Assembly: GCA_003024985.2 (NCBI GenBank)
Contig: PXIH01S0038889.1
Direction: 5' to 3' (one strand)
From: Euperipatoides rowelli
Taxonomy: Eukaryota > Onychophora > Udeonychophora > Euonychophora > Peripatopsidae
DNA length: 11,899 nucleotides
Both the position numbers and the translations under genes were made by a program. Below, in pieces: positions 1 through 8,844 of this stretch. The notes under the pieces were generated by a model. It worked only from the letters and a program-made list of their open reading frames with translations, did no database searches and was not told the origin of the DNA. Within the stretch, counting starts at the first letter, position 1. Each line of letters begins with the position of its first letter.

Positions 1-165
1 AATGTATTAATTTATTATCTAGACCCGTCTTGAATAATGAAGGATAATGTGACTCATGAATCCCAGATGTTTGTTGGATTGTCTGGTGTTTTAGCAAGTG
101 CAGCATGGTCCATTCATGTACTGATAATTATCAACCACTCTTTTTATTGTGAAATTCAACTTATT

Positions 166-1009
166 TTATGTCTTTGTTCTGATTGAAGGTTGGAAACAAA
201 GAAACTGTCCAACTGTGAAGGTGCTGAAATATGTTTCCTGTGTCGCTGTTAATCCAAAAATCTGCTGAGCCTCCTGTAGATGTTTAGAGTTGAAGCATGG
301 CATAAACAGAAGTTCCACTTTATTAGAAAGAAAATGTACTGCAGAGAGCCTATTCCAGGCCAAGAAAACATCTATATAAAATGGTGTTAAATCCCAAAAA
401 TGGTCACTATCAAGGATAGTGTGGAGTACCCTGAAACCTTAATTGGATCTATTATATGAGTTCAGATTTTGCTCTGCTAGGTGTGCTAAGGTGAATGTGG
501 AACCTGTTTTCCAGCATCTTATCAGGTGTTTATTTCTGTAGGTATACAGCCTATTTTTTTGGATACCATTCCAAGACCACCTTTGTTGATGGACAATTTC
601 AAATCCGCTGGCAAGGTCCAATGTTTAACCTGTCACCATATGGCATCAGAAAATGTTGATAGCAGTTGAAAGAGTTGGGCTTCAGATGGTTGCATTGTTC
701 TAAATATAAAAGCCCACCTGGGCTATAACATAGTAGATGTCCACCTGACTCTTTGAGAGTATTGTAAATTTTTAGAGAAATTTAAGGCTTTAGAGATGGC
801 TTTTCTGTTAAAAAGAAAGCATGATGTCCCATTGAGCTGTGGCTATTCTTCCTCCTATTGAAAAAGTCACTCCAAATATGGAAATAGTTCCTCTGACAAT
901 AGGAATATTTAGGAAAAGTTGAACATTGGTAAGAGGACAGGCTGGAGTGCCCACACTAGAAATGATTGAGGACTTGCTAAAGTACAGGCAGGCCGGTGAA
1001 AAAACAGAC
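166..1009 (-). pseudogene. LINE ORF2 C-terminal region, broken (older element)
   Basis: This follows the RT catalytic core on the minus strand. A block read from about 808-1011 contains a FGVTFS stretch that resembles the 'LGV.F' segment just after the RT core of L1/Tx1-type proteins. Near 555-600 the translation reads PADLKLSINKGGLGMVSKK, matching the conserved 'P...GGLG(L/M)' segment that follows the thumb region in these ORF2 proteins. An open stretch at 166-363 continues in the same direction but holds no motif I recognise. Several stops and frame changes interrupt the region. The assignment rests on order and the GGLG motif; the most distal part is inferred by position only. Confidence 0.55.
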
Positions 1010-1745
1010 ATGAATTTACTGGAACAACTGAGTCTCTGGTGGCTCTGGAAAATTGTAACATCATCAGCCTACATGGAGATGAAGTAATTTCTTGGAACTT
1101 TGTAGGTGGTGTGTTGTTTCAATATGATAACTATTATATTCAGGGCAGGTTGCAGAAAAATAAGTAAAGAAGTGTGGCCAGTGGATAACCCTGCATCTTC
1201 CCCCTACTGTATGAAAGGTTGTTGTAAGTAATGAAGCATTCTTTATGAAGCAAACAAAACCAAGATATAAGGCTTTAATTATACTGACAAAAGAAAGAGG
1301 AAGTTAGAAGATGAAACAAAAAAAAAAAAAAAACATGATTCACTCTTTCAAATGTTTTTGTTAGTCAATTTACAAAATATTCAGAGGTTTCTTTTGTTTA
1401 ACTCTCAGTGCTACTGTGTTCTTATAATTGCTATGGAAGCACAAATGCTCCAGCCAGGTTTAGCTGTTTGATAAGTAGGGATTATACTTGAAACAACTTG
1501 TTTGAGGCGATTCACTAAGACTTTAAGTATTATCTTTAAATCTGTGGTTACAAGGTGATCAGTCTCCAATTGGAGATATCTCTAAGGTCAGCTTTCTTAA
1601 GGATTAATGTGATGATACCAACAGAAGTAAGGCCAGTTAACTTACCATTTGCAATCACTGGTTGTGACCATTTCAGGTGAGTTGGGCTGAGGAGAAGCCA
1701 ACATTTTGAATATAATTTATAGGTTAGCCCATCTCTAACTGGCAC
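1010..1745 (-). pseudogene. Reverse transcriptase domain of LINE ORF2, broken (older element)
   Basis: Reading the minus strand from 1745 down gives DGLTYKLY, then GIITLILKKADLRDISNW and RLITL, the classic start of a non-LTR RT. A frame change leads to KIILKVLVNRLKQVVSSIIP and an 'QTA.PGWSI' segment (family form QT..PGRSI). Motif A survives as TFERVNH near 1338-1366, but the catalytic aspartate cannot be read because the frame slips there. Motif B is QGYPLATLLY near 1160-1206. Motif C keeps ADDVTIF, with both aspartates at 1060-1065, but the tyrosine codon of YADD is a TAG stop at 1069-1071. A T17 run (A17 on the plus strand, 1318-1334) lies between motifs A and B. Clearly a dead RT. Confidence 0.78.
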
Positions 1746-2441
1746 CTGAACTGTTCATGACAGCAAGGGCTTGTTCCAATTCTGGTAGTACAATTGGCTG
1801 ATTAAAAAAAATCAGAGTCCTCAGCAGAAATCTTCTTCATACCAAAGATGTTGCTTTCAGGGGATTGAATGGTAGATTGTGCCAGGAGTATAAATATTAC
1901 TGTAGTGCAAAACTAGTACCTAGGAAATCCCTTGTCTTGAACTTATTATGTTACCACTAGTCTGATCTCTAAGACAAATAATTTCACTTGGAATCTTCTT
2001 GAGCTTTATTTGGTTTTAATTTTCTGATGAAATTCTCTATCTATGTTTCCAAAATTTATGGGAAAATATAGCAGATTTTCATTTAAGTTGCTCCCCCAAT
2101 GAAAGCAAATGAGAATCAGTTGGTTCTGTCGTTATCTTGTCTAGTAAGAAATCAGTCATGGTGGACACACATTTCCTGTTTCCAAGCAGTATGTTTTTAA
2201 ACCTTCAGTAAGAAGACATTCCATTTTTAGTTGGTAATAAAAAATTGAGCAGCGACTAGGTAGGTTATGGTAGCTCTATAAAAAGTTAAACTGAAAATTC
2301 TTTAAGTTTAATCATCCAATAAATAGGAATGTAGATATAACCAATAACATGTTACCCTAGTGCCTTGTGTGGGTACTGTAATCATCAGCATGGTGGCTAA
2401 CATTAGTTATACTCGTCTGTATTTTACATTGATCATACCTA

Positions 2442-2945
2442 ATCGTCTGGTGGTTTGTCCAATTTGAGATTAAAATCCCCTAGACACAAGAAAGAAGGGT
2501 TGATGTTATTTTTTTGAAAGTAAGAATTGTTATTATTGGCTTTGCCTGAGGACTGCATTGAAATAGGGCATGTATTAGTGGGTTCATTTTGACTAAGTTC
2601 ATTAAGAGTTGTGGCAATGACAACCCCCATGTTCTCAACCTATCAACCCATGTATACAGGGTCATGTTGAGATCCTGACTCAGATGTTGAAGGTGAATTT
2701 TGAATAGGACTAGATTAATCTCATTGAAAGAACATGATATTTCCTGTACACGATTGTGTGCTACCTCATGGATTTGGTGTATGGTAATACACCTTGTGTT
2801 GTACCATACTTTGAGTCTGGTATGTAGTGAATGGGTAGGAAAACCAGCAAAGGAACCAGGTATAATTTTAAAATTAGTTTCCTGAATCCCACAAAGGGTA
2901 ATACCCTTGTAAAGCAGTAAATACTCAACATTGGTTCTCGAGTTG
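2442..2945 (-). pseudogene. APE-type endonuclease domain of LINE ORF2, broken (older element)
   Basis: The minus strand reads NVEYLLLYKGITLCGIQETNF around 2870-2935. It contains IQET (QET codons at 2876-2884), whose glutamate is a metal-binding residue in apurinic-endonuclease-like LINE nucleases. About 400 nt downstream the translation gives FLCLGDFNLKLD, where GDFN (about 2469-2480) is the second hallmark motif. The two motifs are in different frames, so at least one indel separates them. The SDH motif expected near the domain end was not found. This nuclease would nick target DNA to prime reverse transcription. It lies about 700 nt upstream of the RT start, the usual distance. Confidence 0.65.
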
Positions 2946-3629
2946 GATATATTCCATACTTACATTTTTAAATTTTTTGAATTTCTACCAATGGAGTCCA
3001 GGCCAGTCCTAATGTCCTGAAGTGCATTGTTGAGGGTTTTTCAGCTTTCTGTAGCAGAAGTTGAATGAGACAAACTCTTATCCGTCCAAAATACTTGTAT
3101 ATTTGTCCTGTAGAGCAGTCAAAGCAGCTTTTCTTCTAGCTGTGTGCAAGGACCAAATGGAGAAAACCAATTCCTATATAATTGGTTGAGAGTCATTGAT
3201 TCTATTTGTAGATGTTTTTTTCTAAATTCAGCAAAAATAGTCTCAATTGTTGAATTACTACCATGTGTGGGTTTTTCTTTCTGTAGATGTTTCTGAAACA
3301 GGATGAATTGAGTCTTATTCAGGAAAGAAACTAGGTTTAACACCTGAGGATACTTCTAACTGTTCAGGAAGACTGGCCTCTTCATTTCTTCTTCTGCTGG
3401 ATGCATAAGTACTTTACAGTGAATTGAGAAAAATCATCTTCAAGAGAACCACTAGAAGCTAATGTGAACTGATTTGGTGTCTTAATGTCTGGAAGATTAT
3501 TAAATTTAGGTGTTTTATGAGGTCACAAAGTGCCATAAATAGTGGGGTTTTCCATTTTTAAATTTTTGGAAGCCACCTTCCAGATTTGACTAAAATCTGT
3601 CTGTTGCCCATTTTTTTAAAAAAAATAAT
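2946..3629 (-). other. Sequence upstream of the older LINE's endonuclease; possible ORF1 remains
   Basis: Only short open stretches are seen on the minus strand. One at 3119-3343 is rich in Lys, Gln and Leu (for example FQKHLQKEKPTHGSN), and another near 3400-3600 is Ser/Leu rich. Position suggests an ORF1 or 5' region of the older LINE, but no zinc knuckle, RRM or other motif is visible, so this is inference from context. The segment ends in an A/T-rich tract beside the target-site duplication of the younger LINE. Confidence 0.35.
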
Positions 3630-3640
3630 ATATGGGATTG
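3630..3640. repeat. Target-site duplication, 3' side of the younger LINE
   Basis: The sequence atatgggattg lies directly next to the T11 run that is the element's poly(A) tail. It matches atatgggagtg at 8834-8844 in 10 of 11 positions. Its place exactly at the tail junction makes it a convincing target-site duplication. Confidence 0.82.
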
Positions 3641-3673
3641 TTTTTTTTTTTACTTTTAAAAATAAAGTTTATT
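3641..3673 (-). terminator. LINE 3' end: AATAAA signal and poly(A) tail
   Basis: On the minus strand AATAAA (plus-strand tttatt at 3668-3673) is followed about 16 nt later by an A11 run (plus-strand T11, 3641-3651) that ends exactly at the target-site duplication. This is the arrangement of a cleaved and polyadenylated retrotransposon transcript. Confidence 0.75.
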
Positions 3674-4105
3674 AAACATACTTACATAATACAATACAAA
3701 AAAAAAAAATCATATTTACAGTTATATCTATGTAGCACATCTTCCTTGAAATGTACCCCTTACAATATAATTATACTCTAAAGAATCATTTGTAAAAAAA
3801 CCATAAAGAATAACCTTATTCCCCCAAAATGCTTAGAAAAAATACAATACATCCAGATCTCTGCTCTAGAATAACCATTGTTGCACCAAACTTAGTGCCT
3901 TATAAGCATCAATAAAAAAACATAAAAAATAACCATAAATTTTCCATTCTAAAAAAACCTAAACAATTTTGTAACATAATACCCCATATCTCTAGCATAA
4001 GCAAAGCAAACTTGCTTACAACTCTGTCTGAAAAAAAAAAAAGAATAGAACCACCCATCCCATAATAAAATCTCTAAAACTTTTCCTACCCCTAGTTCAA
4101 ATCCT
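3652..4105 (-). other. 3' untranslated region of the younger LINE
   Basis: No coding motif is seen between the ORF2 stop at 4106 and the poly(A) tail. The region is very A/T rich, with several A or T homopolymers (for example 3699-3709 and 4031-4042). It is assigned as 3' UTR because it lies between a convincing ORF2 C-terminus and the polyadenylation signal. Confidence 0.75.
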
Positions 4106-4318
4106 CTATCTTGCCAAGCCCATCACCACCTTCTTATCCCATAGCTTGCCAATTATATTTTCTTGCAGGAAAAAAAGGTCCCTTGTGTAAGCGTCATGAA
4201 TCAGATCTAAAATATTACCCACAATATTAGCAACACCATCCTCAAAAACTATTTGGCACCTTGATTTCCATATCCCAAATAAAATCATACACACTAGTTT
4301 CCTAATCGTATTATCCAC

Positions 4319-4356
4319 TTCCCCAATGTTCTTATCCTTCCCCAATGTTCTTATCC
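4319..4356. repeat. 19-bp perfect tandem duplication inside ORF2
   Basis: The 19-mer ttccccaatgttcttatcc occurs twice with no spacer (4319-4337 and 4338-4356). As 19 is not a multiple of three, it shifts the ORF2 frame just where the two C-terminal open stretches separate. The repeated residues (KNIGE) appear on both sides. Confidence 0.95.
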
Positions 4357-4427
4357 CCATTTATCCTGATACCCTTATATCTGTATATGACCCCCCAAAA
4401 TGATTTTGTAACCCTAACTACAAACCC

Positions 4428-4481
4428 ACATTCCCAAAATAAGTGCTGCACAGTCTCTACATTACTCCTACAAAACACACA
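4428..4481 (-). other. C-terminal CCHC zinc-finger-like motif of ORF2
   Basis: The minus strand reads CVFCRSNVETVQHLFWEC, a C-x2-C-x8-H-x4-C pattern. A Cys/His motif of this kind, with HLFW.C, is typical of the far C-terminus of L1/Tx1-like ORF2 proteins, where it probably binds nucleic acid. It follows directly after an in-frame TAG stop (4482-4484) in the same frame as the upstream LPTRQRLYG block. Confidence 0.8.
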
Positions 4482-5214
4482 CTAATCCATGTGTATCACC
4501 CTCATGTTAAACCCATATAATCTCTGCCTGGTGGGCAATATCCCTAGCATAAGTTTAATCATAAAATTTTCTGCTGTATTACTCAACAAAAGTTTCTTTA
4601 TAAATGACACATTTACTCTTTTATTACGGTAATTCTGAAATGTTTCATCTGTAGCCAGAACCAAACCCTTACATATCTTATAGGATATCTTTTGCCCCTG
4701 CTCTACCAAGCCTTCAACTTCACTAACAGTCACATCCCATGCCTTAAAAACATTATCCCCTATATATTCCCTTAGCCCCCATAATCATGCAAATCCCTCT
4801 GACAAAATCAATTGTTTATTAATCATATTAAAAATTGTCGTTTGTTGCAACAATTTAATATCTATGATCCCCAACCCTCCCTTGGATATTGGAAAAGTAG
4901 TCTTTATATAAGATAAAAACTTGTATTTGCCAAAATAGGAAATCTTGTAATATCCCCTGAAAAGTCTTATACTCTGTATTATTCATATTCAAAAAAGGCA
5001 AGTAATAAACAAACTTTGGAATAATCAACTTATTCATTACCACCGCCCTATCCAGCCAACTCAAAGGAAATCTTTTGAAACCTGTGAGAACATCTCTAAC
5101 ATTTTCCATCATACTACTAAAAACATTCTTATATATTTTATTATTTTTATTCAGAGGGAAATGTATACCCAAAATCTTTCCATGCGTTCCGTTCAAACCA
5201 AAATTTCTTTCCAC

Positions 5215-6074
5215 TCAATTTTCCCTTATGTTATAAACATAAAACTTTCCTTTATTGACCAAAGAACCCATCATATTTTGAAATTCCATTAAAATATCTA
5301 AAGCCCTCCCTATATCCCTTCTAGAGCTACAAAAAATTGAGATGTCAACTTTTGTTTTACCATATAAACAAATTCCCTTCAAATTCCCTTCCAATTTCAT
5401 TATCAATTCCATAATATATATTGAGTATAATAAGCTGGACAACAGCGACCCCTGCAAAATTGTGTGTGTCAATTGCGTGAAACTATCCACTATTTTCTGA
5501 TTCATAAACCCAATCTTCTTAAATTTAATCATAATTAGCATTAACTTTACTGTATTATTATCCCCAAAATATTTCCTAATTAAGAATTCCAAATAAAAAA
5601 CATTGACCCCATTATAAGTATTTTTCATACCTATTCAGAGCATATACAGTCCCCTTCTATCCTTCCTATTTATAACACTAAAGACCAAATGATGGTTTAA
5701 AATGACAGTTTGTATACTCCTGCCTTTTATACCCCCAATATTTTCTAACAATATTTTATCCACCATACCACTTAGTCTATCTAGAATTATCTTTTGTATA
5801 ATCTTCACATTTGTATTAATCAAAGCAATCGGCCTATATGTGTCTTTATCATTGATCCTATCCAAACCTCCCCTTATTAAACCTTATTAAATTCACATAA
5901 TACATTCGATTGCAATCCCATGTTTAACATGTAGTTAATCATCTCCAACAAATATTTTCTCAAAATATCTAGACCATTAGTATACAGTTCATAAGTAAAT
6001 CTATCTACCCCCGGGGCCGAAGCCACCTCACACTTTTTCAGTATTGCCAGCAGCTCCTCCATTGTAACACTCAA
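5215..6074 (-). other. Reverse transcriptase domain within ORF2
   Basis: APGVDRFTYELY near 5980-6020 and DTYRPIALINTNVKIIQKI near 5800-5855 are the standard opening blocks. IGGIKGRSIQT follows near 5715-5755. Motif A reads IGMKNTYNGVN, where the family has an aspartate in place of that glycine. Motif B reads LQGSLLSSLLYSIYI near 5410-5455. The motif C region reads KVDISIFCSS near 5330-5350: compared with the usual YADD-containing form, about four or five residues are missing without loss of frame. Two separate active-site losses make the enzyme inactive. Confidence 0.9.
5872..5891. repeat. 10-bp perfect tandem duplication inside the RT region
   Basis: The 10-mer ccttattaaa occurs twice in a row. 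It sits where the RT frame ending in CEFNKV breaks before the DRINDKDTYRPIAL block. At least one more indel nearby is needed to explain the frame change. Confidence 0.85.
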
Positions 6075-6719
6075 ATTATTTTCATATTATCTACACTACT
6101 CATTTTGCTCATATTCTTAGTCTTAAAAATCTTAAAATTGTCAATCTTTATAAAACTTTGAAAAATTATTTAATCTGATTTCCCATTCATGGCACTTTGA
6201 ACATCATTTATATATTCATTTTGCACCTTAGTCACAATATCCATGGGATCAATATATACAACATCATCACACTTATATTGATATATATTGGCAGCAATTT
6301 TTTTTTCTTTCAGCCACCTAATAATCACCGACCTTGGTGTATTCTTGGTTATATGTACCTGTTCATTACACTTATTCCTCATACACCTCAGCTCCATCTT
6401 TTCCAAGTATTGTATCCTCTTTTTAATCTTCATAGTCTCCTCAATTCCATTGTCCTTAATCTTAACATTAGCTTCCTTATATAATTGGTCCAACTCCAAT
6501 CTAATCTGTCTAGTTTTTGTGATCTGCAAATCCTGTGCTGTTTTTTAAGCTTCTCCTTTATAATCTGCTATTTAAAAAAATACTTAATTTCTTCAAGCTG
6601 CAACAGCTCATTCACAATAATATTTTCTATTAAAACCTTAATATCTACATTTTCTCACTGTATCACTGGAGAAATTTTATTATACCCAACCCCCTTCCTT
6701 TTTTTAACATAAAAAATCA

Positions 6720-7365
6720 TTTCAATTCCAATATGATCAGTGTATGGAAAAACCACAAAATTCAGCAAATTTTCATAACAATAGAGCTTGTTATCAAAAT
6801 TCTATCCAGTCTTCTAGACAATCTATTGTCCATCCTAGTATGTACCCTTTGCAAATTTAAATTCTGTGCCAAATCAAACAAATTATATTTACACATAAAA
6901 TGCTTCAATTTCTTCTCCTTGCTTTCATTATTAACATTTAAATCTCACAAGATTATTACATCATTCTGACAATTTTTAATTATTTTCTCCATCTTCACAT
7001 AAAACTCCTTCCTTTCCTCCTCAATTATCGGCATATGTACAATCAACACAGTCACTTCATTGCCCTCTAATTTAAATTTTAATATCATCATTCTATTAAA
7101 CAGCATTTCAATACTTATGACACTATACATACTTGACTTGTGTATCAAAACCGCCATCCCCACACTACGGGTCTCCACTCAGGTTTTCTATCACATGATA
7201 TTCCCTTATGGCATTTTTCCATATTATGTTCACAGAGTTTTTATAAGTCCTTCTTGTCTCCTGCAGAAATATAAAATTAGTCCTATTAGCAATTAACTTA
7301 TTCAACATAATAGTTGCTCTATTCCTATGATTCAGAGTCCTAACATTCAGAACTCTGAAAGTAAA
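6720..7365 (-). other. APE endonuclease domain within ORF2
   Basis: The domain begins with FRVLNVRTLNHRNRATIML and reads IFLQET (QET codons at 7255-7263), containing the metal-binding glutamate. It continues in another frame with GMAVLIHKSS and VLIVHMPIIEEERKEFY. The GDLN motif is read as stop-DLN (DLN at 6936-6944, stop at 6945-6947). Later come SRRLDRIL and YTDHIGIEM (TDH at 6733-6741), the equivalent of the terminal SDH motif. All hallmark motifs of the family are therefore present in order, with one nonsense change and frame shifts. Confidence 0.88.
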
Positions 7366-7478
7366 ATTATTTTGTCCGCTCACACTGGCCATCAAAAATA
7401 AACCCAAATTCCATAAATTAAACATAACACATATCAAGAAAATTGTCTAATAAATAATTAAATAACTNGAAAACTACA

Positions 7479-8814
7479 TTATACATCTTCTCTAAATACC
7501 TCAAAAGTATTTTTCAATTTTAAGATATCCGACTTAAATTTCTCACCTACCTTTATAGCTTCTAGTGTTTGCACGTCTTCAATTTCAGCTATTTTAGATA
7601 AATTATTTGAATGTCCATTATCAATTTTCTTTTTTCCCTTTTCTTTTCACATTTATGAATTGTGTATCCTCTTGTATATCCATTTTTGTAGATACTTGGT
7701 GTTCCAACTGCTATTTGCTTATCCTTTTCACAAGCTTCTTCTATTTCCATATCTGTTACATTATAAAATGGCAGCTGCTGAAAAATTTCTGGCTGACCAT
7801 ATCATTGTCCTTAATAATTTGTTCTGCCTCTAATTTTTGAAACATATTATCAACATTACCTGTATCCTTCTTAACCGGCATTTCGCTTCCCACATTGTTC
7901 TGCACTAGTCCTTCTCTTTTCTAAAACTGAAATCGGTTTATCAAAATTATTCTGTCTGCTAAACCCTTTCAACACTGAAGTAAACAATGTTTTACCTGGT
8001 TCCACTGGGCAATTTTTTTATGTTCCCCTTCAAAGAAAATCTTGTATCTTCTACACAATTCTTTTTTGCATTCCACAAATTTGTGTCCCATCTCTTCACA
8101 TTTTAGACAAACAGGATTTCTACCCCTTATTGTAATTAGTGCCTTTTCTTCTTAACCATCAGTTTATCCGGGACATCGACACTATCACAGCATTTTATTA
8201 ATGTAGCCTTTACGTTCAAAACACTTGTTATCACCTCCAACCCCTCTTCTATCACCTTCGTTTCATTTTTAATTTCTGAAATATGCACATAGGGACTCAA
8301 AGCATCTTTTAAGTCTGCAAATCATCCGTCAAATGTAACCAATGTACCCTCATATAAATTTTTAATGTAGAGGCACCCCAGTACGCTGGCACCACATAAA
8401 ATCCATCATAACTATGAAATTCTTCCTCTATAATGTATCACTGGTCTATGTCCTTAAAGTTTATTCCAATAAATTTTGTATTCCTTGGGTAATAAATGCC
8501 CATTATTGCTTCCACACCCACTATTTTAATCATCTCCTTTATAATTAAACCAACATCAATTAACACCTCTTTATCTTCGCTATACTAAATAGCCTAAATA
8601 GCGTAAATATATAGCAAGTATCCTGATAATTAGGTTTAAGTTGTTTATCCATAAATTTCAACGTCTTCATAAGCTTCTTATATTTTTCACTCGCCCCTGT
8701 CTCTGCCTCCAACACTTCTTCAAAAATTTTTAAGTCCTTCATTAGTTCTTAATGCCATAAAGAAGAAAATCTTTTAGAGCCTACAGAAAATTGATTTATC
8801 TCCGCATTTTTCAT
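7479..8814 (-). pseudogene. LINE ORF1: nucleic-acid-binding protein with zinc knuckle, broken
   Basis: About 445 codons on the minus strand. The start is set at the ATG at 8814, which reads MKNAEINQF and is in frame, through one stop, with the longer stretch from 8742. The order is a Lys/Glu-rich helical N-terminus, a block containing VGLIIKEMIKIVGVEAIMGIY (about 8480-8550), FYVVPAYWGASTLKIYM (about 8340-8410), VIEEGLEVITSVLNVKATL and VPDKLMVKK, then the CCHC knuckle, and a Lys-rich tail ending FEVFREDV at the stop 7479-7481. The layout matches ORF1 of Tx1-like LINEs, which coats the element RNA; the RRM-like label for the middle is inference from the family. Several stops and frame changes interrupt it. 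ORF2 begins about 40 nt after the stop. Confidence 0.85.
8068..8109 (-). other. CCHC zinc knuckle of ORF1
   Basis: The minus strand reads CLKCEEMGHKFVEC, a perfect C-x2-C-x4-H-x4-C knuckle, preceded by the typical 'GR.PVCLKC' lead-in. Retroviral-type knuckles of this kind in LINE ORF1 bind the element's RNA. Confidence 0.93.
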
Positions 8815-8833
8815 TTTTCGTGCATGCTCTACC

Positions 8834-8844
8834 ATATGGGAGTG
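8834..8844. repeat. Target-site duplication, 5' side of the younger LINE
   Basis: atatgggagtg matches 3630-3640 at 10 of 11 bases and adjoins the 5' end of the element, only 19 nt before the ORF1 start codon. The very short leader suggests a slightly 5'-truncated copy or an unusually short 5' UTR. Confidence 0.82.

Larger units (their letters stand above)
1..3629 (-). mobile_element. Old, degenerate LINE (non-LTR retrotransposon), ORF2 mostly covered
   Basis: Minus-strand translation gives, in the order expected of a LINE ORF2, an endonuclease remnant, a linker, reverse transcriptase motifs and a C-terminal region. The pieces lie in several frames separated by stops and small indels, but their spacing is close to that of an intact ORF2, so most damage is point mutation and short indels rather than large deletion. 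The RT motifs (DGLTY, SNWRLITL, QGYPLATLLY, ADDVTIF) look like the L1/Tx1 group and differ from those of the LINE at 3641-8833, so this is a different family. The element's 3' end is beyond the left edge. The 5' part may continue after 8844, across the younger insertion. Confidence 0.8.
4106..7437 (-). pseudogene. LINE ORF2: endonuclease-reverse transcriptase, broken
   Basis: About 1110 codons on the minus strand, close to the usual ORF2 size. Domains in order: APE endonuclease (about 7365-6720), a Lys/Glu-rich linker (6529-6170), reverse transcriptase (about 6074-5215), the post-RT region (5214-4855, with KILGIHF and the SWLDRAVVMNKLIIPK block), then a block with LPTRQRLYG (4733-4482) and a C-terminal CCHC finger. 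The start is placed at the ATG at 7437; an ATG at 7392, just before the conserved VLNVRTLN block, is equally possible. Lesions include a stop replacing the glycine of the GDLN nuclease motif, glycine at the motif A catalytic aspartate, a shortened YADD box, in-frame stops at 5215-5217 and 4482-4484, a frameshifting 19-bp duplication at 4319-4356, and other frame changes near 7165, 6170 and 5870. It would have nicked target DNA and copied its own RNA there; this copy is dead. Confidence 0.92.
3641..8833 (-). mobile_element. Near-complete L1/Tx1-type LINE, 5193 bp, inactive
   Basis: A minus-strand non-LTR retrotransposon with the full plan: a very short leader, ORF1 with a CCHC zinc knuckle, a gap of about 40 nt, ORF2 with APE endonuclease, reverse transcriptase and a C-terminal CCHC finger, a 3' UTR of about 450 nt, an AATAAA signal and a poly(A) tail. 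An 11-bp duplication with one mismatch flanks it. The ORF1 layout (RRM-like part, then 'GRNPVCLKC..MGHKF..C') and the ORF2 C-terminus resemble Tx1-like elements, whose ORF1 is often annotated as ZCCHC3-like. The sense strand is purine rich, giving C-rich, G-poor sequence on the plus strand. Stops, frameshifts and damaged catalytic motifs show that it cannot move. With one mismatch in the duplication and long readable frames, it looks younger than the LINE at 1-3629. Confidence 0.93.

Noticed and set aside
1318-1334. A17 run as the tail of a separate retroposon
   Set aside because: It lies between RT motifs A and B at near-normal spacing, with no duplication around it, so homopolymer expansion is simpler.
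2700-2885. Plus-strand open stretch over the older LINE's endonuclease
   Set aside because: The minus strand of the same interval reads the IQET endonuclease block; the plus-strand peptide matches nothing recognised.
3641-3651. T11 as a bacterial-type or Pol III terminator
   Set aside because: It is the complement of the LINE poly(A) tail, with AATAAA at normal spacing and a target-site duplication next to it.
4093-4104. gttcaaatcc, like a tRNA T-loop / Pol III B box
   Set aside because: No matching A box or cloverleaf at the right distance. It lies at the ORF2 end and start of the LINE 3' UTR.
5702-5890. Plus-strand open stretch within the RT region
   Set aside because: Shadow of the minus-strand RT, whose conserved blocks are clear in the same interval.
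6197-6969. Several plus-strand open stretches (6197-6484, 6288-6548, 6485-6712, 6733-6969) giving hydrophobic, membrane-like peptides
   Set aside because: They lie antisense to the LINE ORF2 linker and endonuclease. The Ile/Leu/Phe/Ser-rich composition comes from the complement of a Lys/Glu/Asn-rich coding strand.
1-8844. LTR retrotransposon or endogenous retrovirus
   Set aside because: No long terminal repeats, protease or integrase motifs are present; the RT blocks, APE endonuclease and poly(A) tail are of non-LTR type.
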